A stretch of DNA of 13,860 bases. It comes from an uncultured Lachnospiraceae bacterium (GTDB taxonomy: Bacteria > Bacillota > Clostridia > Lachnospirales > Lachnospiraceae). Each line of letters opens with the position of its first letter. The first letter of the stretch is position 1. The translations under genes and the position numbers were made by a program. This document shows, piece by piece, positions 1 through 6,764 of the stretch. The stretch is taken from assembly GCA_910586275.1 (NCBI GenBank), contig CAJUIM010000105.1, positions 1 through 13,860 of the forward strand. Direction: 5' to 3'. The notes under the pieces were generated by a model. That model had not been told where the DNA came from. It did no database searches and saw nothing but the letters and a program-made list of their open reading frames with translations.

Positions 1-33
1 GCCGCAAAGCCTTGATTTTACTGGCTCCGCGGC
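1..33 (-). terminator. Hairpin after guaA, probable terminator cut by window edge
   Basis: On the minus strand, starting 11 bases after the guaA stop codon, GCCGCGGAGCC (33-23) pairs with GGCUUUGCGGC (11-1) to give 11 continuous pairs around an 11-base loop. Two of the pairs are G-U on this strand and would be A-C mismatches on the other, which favours a minus-strand RNA function. A U-tract, which would confirm an intrinsic terminator, would lie outside the window. Confidence 0.55.
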
Positions 34-43
34 TCACCTCAGA

Positions 44-1585
44 CTATTCGAACTCAATCGTCCCCGGCGGCTTCCCCGTGCAGTCAAACAGCACCCTGTT
101 AACCCCCCTAACCTCATTCACAATCCTGCTCGTCACCGTCCCCAGCACTTCCCAAGGAATCTGTGCCGCCTCGGCAGTCATAAAGTCAGAAGTATTCACT
201 GCACGCAGTGCCACTGCATAATCATATGTCCGCTCATCGCCCATAACGCCGACGGAACGCATATTGGTCAATGCGGCGAAATACTGCCCAAGGCCCTTAT
301 CCAACCCGGCCTTTGCGATCTCTTCCCGGTATATCGCGTCCGCATCCTGCACAATCCTTACTTTTTCCGCAGTCACTTCCCCTATAATCCGGATTCCCAG
401 CCCCGGCCCTGGGAATGGCTGCCTATAAACCAGCTTCTCCGGAATTCCCAATTCCAGCCCGGCTTTTCTTACCTCATCCTTAAACAGCAGACGCAAAGGC
501 TCTATAATCTCTTTAAATTCCACGCAGTCAGGCAGTCCCCCCACATTGTGATGGGACTTTATCACTGCACTCTTTCCCAAACCGCTTTCTATCACATCCG
601 GATAAATCGTGCCCTGCACAAGATAGTCCACAGCCCCGATTTTCTTTGCTTCCTCCTCAAATACCCGGATAAACTCTTCCCCTATGATTTTCCGCTTCTG
701 CTCCGGCTCTTCCACGCCGGACAGTTTCGCGTAAAACCGTTCCTGCGCATTCACCCGGATAAAATTCAGGTCATAGGGACCGTTAGGGCCAAATACTTCC
801 TCCACTTCATCCCCTTCGTTTTTCCGCAGCAGCCCGTGATCCACAAATACGCAAGTCAGCTGTTTCCCTATCGCCTTCGCCAGCAGCACCGCCGCAACCG
901 AAGAATCTACCCCGCCGGAAAGAGCACACAGGACTTTTCCGCCCCCTACCCTTTCCCGGATTGCATTTATGCTGGTTTCCACAAAAGAATCCATCCGCCA
1001 GTCGCCCTTACACCCGCAAATGTCAATGACAAAATTGCGGAGCATTTTCATGCCTTCCTGCGTATGCATAACCTCCGGATGGAACTGTACCGCATACAGC
1101 CCCCTTTCCGCATTCTCCATTCCTGCCACAGGACACACGGACGTTTTTGCCGTGACTGAAAAATCCTCCGGAGCCTGTTCGATATAATCCGTATGGCTCA
1201 TCCAGCAAATTGTTTTACACGATACCCCCCGGAACAAAGAAATACTGTTATCTACTTCCACTTCCGTTCTGCCGTATTCACTGACAGGAGCAGTTGCAAC
1301 CTTCCCGCCCAGCAAATGAGCCATCAGCTGTGAGCCGTAGCAGATGCCAAGCACCGGTATTCCCAGTTCAAATATTTCCTTCCCGCACACCGGCGAGCCT
1401 TCCGCATAGACACTGTTGGGGCCTCCCGTGAAAATAATCCCCTTAGGATTCATTTCTTTCAGTTTGTCCAATGCCATATTATAAGGATGCACCTCACAGT
1501 ATACATTGCACTCCCGCACCCTTCGGGCAATCAGCTGATTATACTGCCCTCCGAAATCCAATACTACAATCATCTCTTTTTCCAT
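44..1585 (-). CDS. guaA: GMP synthase (glutamine-hydrolysing)
   Basis: Converts XMP to GMP using ATP and ammonia released from glutamine, the last step of de novo GMP synthesis in the cytosol. The 513 residues match the usual single-chain GuaA. The N-terminal class I glutamine amidotransferase domain covers about residues 5-190. Its nucleophile is Cys82 in GICYGSQ, and His169 and Glu171 in QFHPEV complete the triad. The ATP-pyrophosphatase domain follows, with the P-loop SGGVDSS at 223-229. The C-terminal XMP-binding/dimerisation domain includes RQPFPGPGLG and ends in the typical KPPGTIEFE. The ATG at 1585 has GGAGG five bases upstream, and a consensus promoter lies about 50 bases upstream. 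It appears monocistronic in this window. The 5' untranslated region predicted from that promoter is only about 41 bases, too short for a guanine riboswitch. Confidence 0.98.
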   Translation of the reverse strand: MEKEMIVVLDFGGQYNQLIARRVRECNVYCEVHPYNMALDKLKEMNPKGIIFTGGPNSVYAEGSPVCGKEIFELGIPVLGICYGSQLMAHLLGGKVATAPVSEYGRTEVEVDNSISLFRGVSCKTICWMSHTDYIEQAPEDFSVTAKTSVCPVAGMENAERGLYAVQFHPEVMHTQEGMKMLRNFVIDICGCKGDWRMDSFVETSINAIRERVGGGKVLCALSGGVDSSVAAVLLAKAIGKQLTCVFVDHGLLRKNEGDEVEEVFGPNGPYDLNFIRVNAQERFYAKLSGVEEPEQKRKIIGEEFIRVFEEEAKKIGAVDYLVQGTIYPDVIESGLGKSAVIKSHHNVGGLPDCVEFKEIIEPLRLLFKDEVRKAGLELGIPEKLVYRQPFPGPGLGIRIIGEVTAEKVRIVQDADAIYREEIAKAGLDKGLGQYFAALTNMRSVGVMGDERTYDYAVALRAVNTSDFMTAEAAQIPWEVLGTVTSRIVNEVRGVNRVLFDCTGKPPGTIEFE

Positions 1586-1633
1586 TTTATCCTCCGCACT
1601 TTTCCAAGAACCTTAAAGCACCATGTACCCTAC

Positions 1634-1662
1634 ATTATATAGGCTCCTACACGCCTTGTCAA
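1634..1662 (-). promoter_or_regulatory. Sigma-A promoter of guaA
   Basis: The minus strand reads TTGACA (1662-1657), a 17-base spacer, then TATAAT (1639-1634), both hexamers matching the vegetative sigma consensus exactly. Transcription should start near 1627, giving a leader of roughly 41 bases before the guaA ATG at 1585. A 12-bp perfect palindrome, GAAACCGGTTTC (1686-1697), lies just upstream and could be a regulator site. Confidence 0.9.
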
Positions 1663-1910
1663 AATATTCTTTCCGAATCCCGGCAGAAACCGGTTTCAGA
1701 GCATGTCCACCCGGCTCACTGCCGCAGCACACACGGACTCCCCGGTAATCCACAGTTCCGGCAATCAGCCTGTAACCCCTGCCTGCACCGGTATTTTTAA
1801 TATAAGTCACCGATAAATTGTGCCTGCATTTTACCCATATATGCATTGTCCCGCTCCCATCTGCTTTTCTGAACATGCCGGAAACTGCCATTACCCATAT
1901 ACACTTTATT
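1663..1910. other. Gap between guaA promoter and spoIIID; no convincing gene
   Basis: This stretch separates the spoIIID stop from the guaA promoter. It contains an 11-bp direct repeat, TTACCCATATA, at 1831-1841 and 1891-1901 (exactly 60 bases apart), and a palindrome at 1686-1697. A minus-strand reading frame stays open from about 1891 to 1613, with an ATG at 1846 preceded by GGGAG at 7 bases (77 residues). The frame runs straight through the guaA promoter and I recognise no family, so I do not call it a gene. I see no intrinsic terminator after spoIIID. Confidence 0.5.
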
Positions 1911-2177
1911 TTAATAAATCCCTATTTCATGTTGGTGCAGATATTTTTCCCTTGTAGCAAGCCCACCCCTGATATGCCGCTCAGACTTGTTTACATCCAG
2001 CACCTTCCTTGCCTCTTTTGCAAGCACAGGATTAATCTGCATCAATCTGTCTGTCACATCTTTATGTACCGTAGATTTTGAAATCCCAAACTGCTTCGCC
2101 GTCTGCCTTACCGTAGCATTGTTTTCAATAATATAGTTGGCAATGTCAATTGCTCTTTCTTCGATATAATCCTTCAA
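1911..2177 (-). CDS. spoIIID: Stage III sporulation transcriptional regulator SpoIIID
   Basis: SpoIIID is a small DNA-binding protein made in the mother cell that activates or represses many sigma-E-dependent genes and helps switch on sigma-K. The 88-residue product starts with KDYIEERAIDIANYII and has a helix-turn-helix at about residues 22-41 (TVRQTAKQFGISKSTVHKDV). A basic C-terminal segment (RHIRGGLATREKYL) follows, typical of the family's extra DNA-contacting helix. The start is TTG at 2177, chosen because it matches the conserved family N-terminus and has GAGGGG seven bases upstream. The gene is preceded by a sigma-E-like promoter embedded in a long hairpin (separate entries), so its expression should be confined to the mother cell after engulfment begins. 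It is shielded from the convergently oriented read-through of no gene, but from upstream transcription of the DHHW operon on the same strand. Confidence 0.96.
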   Translation of the reverse strand: MKDYIEERAIDIANYIIENNATVRQTAKQFGISKSTVHKDVTDRLMQINPVLAKEARKVLDVNKSERHIRGGLATREKYLHQHEIGIY

Positions 2178-2230
2178 AAGAAAACCCCTCAGAATACTTT
2201 TTTACATTGTATGAAGCATTCTGAAGGGTT
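2176..2230 (-). terminator. 17-bp hairpin with U-tract overlapping spoIIID promoter and RBS
   Basis: On the minus strand AACCCUUCAGAAUGCUU (2230-2214) pairs with AAGUAUUCUGAGGGGUU (2199-2183): 17 unbroken pairs including two G-U, with a 14-base loop. The stem runs into UUUUCUUUU (2184-2176), as in a rho-independent terminator. It would end transcripts reading out of the upstream DHHW gene. The loop holds the sigma-E -10 element and the 3' arm holds the spoIIID Shine-Dalgarno. Both non-Watson-Crick pairs are G-U only in minus-strand RNA, supporting function in that orientation. Confidence 0.8.
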
Positions 2231-2235
2231 ATGAC
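2206..2235 (-). promoter_or_regulatory. Sigma-E-type promoter of spoIIID
   Basis: The minus strand reads GTCATAAC (2235-2228), a 14-base spacer, then CATACAAT (2213-2206). The second element matches the known sigma-E -10 consensus exactly, and the first resembles the sigma-E -35. In Bacillus subtilis spoIIID is transcribed by sigma-E. Transcription should begin near 2199-2200, giving a leader of only about 22 bases that contains the GAGGGG ribosome site. Confidence 0.8.
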
Positions 2236-2294
2236 TGATTAAAATTAAATCCGTTTTCCAAGTTCCGGCGGCAGTTCCATGCAGAAAACGTCTC

Positions 2295-2337
2295 AAAAAT
2301 ACTTTCCGTCCAATGCCTGCCCCAGTTCCGCGGACGG
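2295..2337 (-). terminator. Possible weak terminator after the DHHW gene
   Basis: Directly after the stop codon of the DHHW gene, CCGUCC (2337-2332) can pair with GGACGG (2311-2306) across a 20-base loop, followed after a few bases by five U (2299-2295). The stem is short and the loop long, so this is at best weak. The much stronger hairpin 70 bases further on is the better candidate. Confidence 0.25.
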
Positions 2338-3483
2338 TCAATACACTCCTCTGATTCCCGAGTCGCCGTCCAACGTATTCATGTTATAAAGCAGAAGCAC
2401 ATCCGTCACCCCTGCATGCTCCGCAAGGAATGCCGAAGGCCCGTCCTTATAATATCTTGTGTCGAATACATATATTTTTTTATAATGGCGTACCAGAAAC
2501 GGCACCATGGAATTGGCATAACTATCCTTAATCAGCACCAGTTCCCTGTCCGTTTCCGCCGTATCATTGGTAATCTCTGTCAGCGGATGAAGGTTGTTCA
2601 GAAACAGAGAATACTTATCCTTTTTGTCCACATACTCCAAATTATACAGGCTATCGGTAGTTTCCTCTGTATCCTTATACTCTACCGTGAGCCGGTCGGC
2701 CGGGTTCTCATAAATAATAATCTTATCCCCCTTACGGCCATAGTCCCCCGCTTTGGAATACAATGTCCCACGAAAATCCTCCGTCACCGTCTGCGCCTCC
2801 ATGTCTTCCAATGCGGTCGGCGTAAATCCCATTTCTCCGCAAAAGGCACGGTATCCCATGTAAGCGCCCAGCGTTGTCCAGTGATGATCCGTTTTGTAAT
2901 ATAGGCTCCCTTCCCCTTTGCCTGACTCCAAATACCCGCTGCAGTCTATGGGCCGGATTCCCGTTCCCTCATAGATATCTGCCGCCGTTTCCATCTGATT
3001 GTTCACCGCCGCATGTTCCGGCAGCTTCTCCCTGTACACAGTCACCGCCGTGGGCACCAACATCAGGCACATCTCTATCTCATTATCTCTTTCCTGCGCC
3101 TCCACGGTCTGCGCAAACCTTTTCAATGTTTCCGTAATCCTTTCCGTATTCTCCGGCTTTTTATACTCTTCTATCAAATATCCGTCTTCCGCCAGAAAGA
3201 TACCGTTGATTTTCTTTTTCCCGGAAAGCATCTCCGCCTTTGACTTTATGCCGATCCAAAAATCCCGGAAAGGGAAATGATCCGAAACATAATCGGTAAG
3301 CCCGTCCATATACGTCCCTTCCTGTATCTGCCGTAAACCGACTTTAGGCAGTTCCGCCAAATACCGGTTCTCGTTTTCCGAAAAATCTTTTTTCTCCGTT
3401 ATCATAAAAAGCACCGTCAGACACAGTACCATTCCTGACAGCATCGCTGCCGTCAGCCTCCTTATCCTAACCTCTGCTTTCAT
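2338..3483 (-). CDS. DHHW family (AlgJ/AlgX-like) extracytoplasmic protein
   Basis: Probable extracellular partner of the MBOAT acyltransferase encoded just upstream, acting in transfer of acyl groups to a surface polymer. The 381-residue protein has a basic N-terminus and one hydrophobic segment at about 9-28 that would anchor it with the bulk outside. The SENENRYLAELP stretch near 35-46 is typical of this group. The family-defining motif KTDHHW is at 197-202 and is followed by TTLGAY. A late conserved segment IKDSYANSMVPFL probably carries the SGNH-like serine. DHHW proteins are relatives of the alginate acetylation factors AlgJ and AlgX. The ATG at 3483 has GGGAGG five bases upstream, and the gene starts 32 bases after the MBOAT stop, so co-transcription is likely. 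The natural polymer substrate cannot be told from sequence. Confidence 0.9.
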   Translation of the reverse strand: MKAEVRIRRLTAAMLSGMVLCLTVLFMITEKKDFSENENRYLAELPKVGLRQIQEGTYMDGLTDYVSDHFPFRDFWIGIKSKAEMLSGKKKINGIFLAEDGYLIEEYKKPENTERITETLKRFAQTVEAQERDNEIEMCLMLVPTAVTVYREKLPEHAAVNNQMETAADIYEGTGIRPIDCSGYLESGKGEGSLYYKTDHHWTTLGAYMGYRAFCGEMGFTPTALEDMEAQTVTEDFRGTLYSKAGDYGRKGDKIIIYENPADRLTVEYKDTEETTDSLYNLEYVDKKDKYSLFLNNLHPLTEITNDTAETDRELVLIKDSYANSMVPFLVRHYKKIYVFDTRYYKDGPSAFLAEHAGVTDVLLLYNMNTLDGDSGIRGVY

Positions 3484-3515
3484 TCCATCCTCCCGCTTCC
3501 AGCTCCGGCAGATAT

Positions 3516-4949
3516 TTAAAACCTGAAATACAAAAACGGATTGTAAGTATCATTCACCAGAAAGGCTGTTGCCGCCAAAAAAAGAGCCACATATCCCGCC
3601 AACGCAATGCAGCCGGCTGTCAGACGCGCCTTTTCTCCCCATGCCGCCAGGCGTTCTTTAACCCATGGATATACCGGGAATGCCAAGACTGTTCCGACGG
3701 CCAATACCAAACCGTAATTTCCCAGATACCAGAGGAACTCTTCTCCCCACCATGGGTTTCCCGCGCAGCCGGCCATGGATTTCATATATGCCCCCAACGC
3801 AGCCATATCGTCGAACACAAAAACGACAAATCCCACAACTACTATAAGCAGCGCATAAAGATGCCGGACAATCTTCGGCAGAGTTTTCAAAGCTTTTCCC
3901 CACACATATTTCTCCAAAGTAAGCAGCACTCCGTAATACAGCCCCCAGAGCACAAAATTCCATGCCGCGCCATGCCATAGCCCCGTCAGGAACCAGACAA
4001 TGAACATATTCCGCAGATGTCTCGCCACTCCCGCCCGATTGCCGCCCAACGGAATATAAATATAATCCTTGAACCAAGTAGACAGGGAAATATGCCAGCG
4101 ATGCCAGAAATCAGTCACCGACTGCGCATACAGCGGATACTTAAAATTCTCCGGAAAATGGAAGCCCAGCATCCAGCCCATGCCAATAGCCATATCGCTG
4201 TAAGCACTGAAATCAAAATACAGCTGCAAGGTAAATGCAACTGCCCCCAGCCATGCCGTAGCCACCGATGCCTGCCCCGTTTCCAGCAGGCGGATTTCCT
4301 CCCATAACGCGCCTATCTGATTCGCTATCAGCACCTTTTTGAAAAGTCCCTGCATAAAACGCAGGATGCCGTCCTGTATTTCTTCTTTCTTTATCTTCCT
4401 GTCGTGCAGTTCCCCGTTTACCGTTTCATAACGCACAATCGGCCCTGCCACCAGCTGGGGAAACATGGAAACATATGTCAGATAATTCAGATAATTTTTT
4501 TCCTCCGGCACCTTATGCCGATACAGATCCATACTGTAACTCATGGTCTGAAAAGTAAAAAAGCTGATTCCCACCGGCAGCCCCAGCCCCAAAGGCCGGA
4601 CCGATATGCCCAGCAATGCATTTGCCGTACCGATAAGAAAATCCGCATACTTAAAAAAAGCCAGCATGGAAAGATTGATTGTCAACGCACATACAAGGAA
4701 AAAACGCCGTTTCTTCCTTGTATCCCCGAACCTAGTCATCAGCCTGCCGCTGCTGTAATCCACCAGCGTGGCAAAGAGCATCAGCAGCAGATATACCGGC
4801 TCCCCCCAAGCATAAAACAGCAGGCTGAAGAAAAGCAAAATACTGTTTTTCCATATATGCGCTGCGCGCGATGCCCCCGGCACGGCGTAATACAGCAGAA
4901 AACATGCCGGAAGGAAGAAAAACAAAAATGGAATACTGCTGAAAACCAT
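3516..4949 (-). CDS. MBOAT family O-acyltransferase (AlgI/PatA/DltB-like)
   Basis: Integral membrane acyltransferase expected to pass acetyl (or another acyl) groups from a cytoplasmic donor to an extracytoplasmic acceptor. The length of 477 residues fits the AlgI group. It has many hydrophobic segments, beginning with SSIPFLFFFLPACFLLYY at 4-21. The conserved MBOAT core includes FQTMSYSMDLYR at 133-144, LYFDFSAYSDMAIG at 243-256, and DFWHRWHISLSTWFKDYIYIPLGG at about 280-303. The presumed catalytic histidine is His326 in LTGLWHGAAWNFVLWG. It is followed after 32 bases by the DHHW gene and preceded by the DUF4358 lipoprotein gene, whose stop lies 16 bases upstream of the ATG. The ribosome site (GGCGGG) is weak, which suggests translational coupling. 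The acceptor (peptidoglycan, teichoic acid or capsule) is unknown. Confidence 0.95.
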   Translation of the reverse strand: MVFSSIPFLFFFLPACFLLYYAVPGASRAAHIWKNSILLFFSLLFYAWGEPVYLLLMLFATLVDYSSGRLMTRFGDTRKKRRFFLVCALTINLSMLAFFKYADFLIGTANALLGISVRPLGLGLPVGISFFTFQTMSYSMDLYRHKVPEEKNYLNYLTYVSMFPQLVAGPIVRYETVNGELHDRKIKKEEIQDGILRFMQGLFKKVLIANQIGALWEEIRLLETGQASVATAWLGAVAFTLQLYFDFSAYSDMAIGMGWMLGFHFPENFKYPLYAQSVTDFWHRWHISLSTWFKDYIYIPLGGNRAGVARHLRNMFIVWFLTGLWHGAAWNFVLWGLYYGVLLTLEKYVWGKALKTLPKIVRHLYALLIVVVGFVVFVFDDMAALGAYMKSMAGCAGNPWWGEEFLWYLGNYGLVLAVGTVLAFPVYPWVKERLAAWGEKARLTAGCIALAGYVALFLAATAFLVNDTYNPFLYFRF

Positions 4950-4965
4950 ATGTTTTCCCGCCTTT

Positions 4966-5526
4966 CTATATAGCCTTTTCGATAATCTGCAGTATGGCGT
5001 CTGCCTGCCCGGAAATTACCAGATAGACATAGTTCCCTTTAGACTTCACGGAACTCTTATCCACAATTTCGAACTGATCCGGAAGATAATTTTCCATTTC
5101 CGAACGTTTCTCGTCTACCACTACCTGCAATGCCTTGCACATTGCTTCCACGTCCCCTTCCTCTTTTACCTTCAGAATGGCCACCGTTTCCGCGCTGGTT
5201 GCTTCCTCGGACATAACGAACACATATTCTTCCAGCTTCGCCGGATCTATTCCGTAGTAATTTGTGATAAATCCTTCCCCCATGGTTACCGGAGAAATCA
5301 GCTCCACGCTTCCTTCGATTTCTGCATATATTTCCGCAACAGGTTTTGCCTCCGCAGCCTGCTCTGCGGCCGCCTCCGTACTCTCTGCCTGTGCCGTATC
5401 CTGCACCACGCTCTCGCTCTGGACTGCCGCGGCCTCACCGCTTTCCCCTTGTCCGCATCCACCCAGTAACGTTACGGCTACTGCCGCCCAAACAAATTTC
5501 CCTGCAACTTTGCTATTTCTTCTCAT
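4966..5526 (-). CDS. DUF4358 domain-containing lipoprotein
   Basis: Predicted cell-surface lipoprotein of unknown molecular function. From the ATG at 5526 the protein has 186 residues, with a 23-residue signal (basic MRRNSK, hydrophobic VWAAVAVTLL, lipobox LGGC) and lipid-modified Cys24. An A/E/Q/S-rich acidic linker runs to about residue 60. The DUF4358 domain follows, with the YYGID, EEYVFVMSEEATSAETVAILKV and DVEAMCKALQ-type segments of that family. A more upstream in-frame ATG at 5571 overlaps the SGNH gene but would add 15 residues including several acidic ones before the signal, so I prefer 5526, which has GGAAGGAG about 11 bases upstream. Its position between an SGNH hydrolase and an MBOAT gene suggests a structural or accessory part in surface-polymer O-acylation; that is inference from context. 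Confidence 0.88.
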   Translation of the reverse strand: MRRNSKVAGKFVWAAVAVTLLGGCGQGESGEAAAVQSESVVQDTAQAESTEAAAEQAAEAKPVAEIYAEIEGSVELISPVTMGEGFITNYYGIDPAKLEEYVFVMSEEATSAETVAILKVKEEGDVEAMCKALQVVVDEKRSEMENYLPDQFEIVDKSSVKSKGNYVYLVISGQADAILQIIEKAI

Positions 5527-5563
5527 CCTGTGTAAATCTCCTTCCTTATCCTTTACTCCTGCT

Positions 5564-6532
5564 TCATTCATTTCCCTGACGAGTGCTTACCACTTCATTT
5601 TCTGCGCTTTCCCCTTCCCCATTTCCTGTCTCTTCGTTCCTGTCCCTTACATATTCCGTCATTTCCAGCTGCCCCTTTGCGTAGTCTCTCAGCACGGACA
5701 CCCAGATATCATAGGCCTGCGCATTCTGATGGGCAAACTCATCGCTGCAGTACTCTGCTGCCAAATCCCCGTTTTCATCGGCAAGGGAATCCGCTATATT
5801 GACAAATCCAAGCCCGTTCTCCTTTGCCATCTCCGTCAGCATTTCATTATACTCCCGTATCGTATTATTTTCCAGTTTTCCTACTTCTTTTCCGTGCAGA
5901 ATATAAGTCATTCCTATAATATGTATTTCCACGCCGGGAGAACTTTCCTTTATTTTATTCAGCAGTTCCTCATATTTTTCCCAAGTGCCTTCCAGCCCTG
6001 TCACATTCAGGTCATTCATCCCCAGCATGATGAACACCTTCTTGCTGCCCATCATGGCTATAGAATCCCATACATATCTGGGTTCTCCCTGATAAACGGG
6101 ATGCACGCTGTCCTTATTGCTTAAGTCCCACAATGCATTGTTGGCAGAATAACTTCCTGCCGCCAAAAACTGCAGTTTGCTCAAAAAGGCATCTTCCTGC
6201 CGCTTCATGGCATAATTTCGGAAGCCAAGCATAATCGAGTCGCCCACAAACACGGCATCGTCAAAATAAGCATCCACTTTCTGCTCCATTTCCCGGTCCT
6301 CTGCCGTCATTTCCGCCGCCCCGTCCTCCTGGATGCCGGCTTCTGCCTCATTTCCTTCTGCCGCCGAAGCCTGTTCCGGCTCTTCTGCCGGCCTTGCCAC
6401 CAATTCTTTAGGCAGCCTTTTCTCCGAGGCATATGCCGTCATCCCGGCCGGCGCTGACATCCAATCCGCCATAACCGTTACCGCTGCCAATACCAATGCC
6501 ATCCTTTTGCACCTAAACATATTTTTCCTCAT
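5564..6532 (-). CDS. Secreted SGNH/GDSL hydrolase
   Basis: Extracytoplasmic SGNH-fold esterase or acyltransferase, probably adding or removing acyl groups on a surface polymer with its operon partners. From the ATG at 6532 it has 322 residues: a signal peptide (MRKNMFRCKR, then MALVLAAVTVMA, likely cut after AYA near 35), an acidic low-complexity linker to about 80, then the SGNH domain. Block I is VGDS with nucleophile Ser99, block III is GMND with Asn173, and the catalytic Asp-His is in SDEFAHQN (Asp264, His268). That pair is spaced D-x3-H instead of the commoner D-x2-H. An acidic, polar tail follows residue 290. The start is uncertain: a TTG at 6556 is preceded by AGGTGAT, an ATG at 6544 has no proper site, and the ATG at 6532 has GGAG six bases before it and gives the cleanest signal peptide. 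Confidence 0.9.
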   Translation of the reverse strand: MRKNMFRCKRMALVLAAVTVMADWMSAPAGMTAYASEKRLPKELVARPAEEPEQASAAEGNEAEAGIQEDGAAEMTAEDREMEQKVDAYFDDAVFVGDSIMLGFRNYAMKRQEDAFLSKLQFLAAGSYSANNALWDLSNKDSVHPVYQGEPRYVWDSIAMMGSKKVFIMLGMNDLNVTGLEGTWEKYEELLNKIKESSPGVEIHIIGMTYILHGKEVGKLENNTIREYNEMLTEMAKENGLGFVNIADSLADENGDLAAEYCSDEFAHQNAQAYDIWVSVLRDYAKGQLEMTEYVRDRNEETGNGEGESAENEVVSTRQGNE

Positions 6533-6556
6533 ATTGCACTCCATCCTCTTTACCAA

Positions 6557-6756
6557 GTTTCATCACCTTGTGTTCTTCTCTATATAAGTTTATATAAGGA
6601 ACCGCCCGAAAATGCCCCGGCCTTCCCATTCCAAAGACATATAAAAGAATACTCTCCAAATGCATCATATCTCCGTCAGAATTGCATCATTTTTGCATCA
6701 TATTGTCCGCATCTGTCATATTATGTCACATTTTAGGCGAAAAAAATTTGGCAACG
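6557..6756. other. Intergenic region before the O-acylation cassette
   Basis: About 200 bases between the exonuclease gene and the SGNH gene, and the likely site of the promoter for the SGNH-DUF4358-MBOAT-DHHW operon. It is AT-rich with several TATA-like stretches near 6580-6600, but I found no well-spaced -35/-10 pair. It holds three TGCATCAT repeats (separate entry) and an imperfect inverted repeat TGTGACATAATATGACA on the minus strand near 6714-6730. Confidence 0.5.
6661..6701. repeat. Three direct TGCATCAT repeats upstream of SGNH operon
   Basis: TGCATCAT occurs at 6661-6668, 6683-6690 and 6694-6701. The start-to-start distances are 22 and 11 bases, close to whole turns of the double helix, so a protein bound at all three would sit on one face. 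They lie about 105-170 bases upstream of the SGNH start and could be an operator array. The regulator is unknown. Confidence 0.6.
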
Positions 6757-6764
6757 CTATGCCT
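6742..6764 (-). terminator. Possible weak terminator at end of exonuclease gene
   Basis: On the minus strand GGCA, within the last codons of the exonuclease gene, can pair with UGCC six bases later, followed by AAA and a run of seven U. The stem is only four pairs, so termination may be partial. It is the only U-tract hairpin seen at this gene end. Confidence 0.35.

Noticed and set aside
548..1159. Plus-strand frame of 203 codons opposite guaA
   Set aside because: Antisense shadow of the GMP synthase catalytic region with His/Arg/Pro-rich composition and no motif.
1700..1800. Structured riboswitch or T-box (minus strand has GGGUGGACA and several GC-rich blocks)
   Set aside because: The T-box core GGGUGGNACCGCG is not matched, no cobalamin, TPP, purine or c-di-GMP core could be laid out, and the region lies upstream of the guaA promoter so it would not be in the guaA leader.
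5264..6124. Long plus-strand open frame (286 codons) opposite the SGNH gene
   Set aside because: It spans the junction of two clear minus-strand genes, has low-complexity Ser/Pro/Cys-rich and His/Phe-rich content typical of antisense frames, and shows no family motif.
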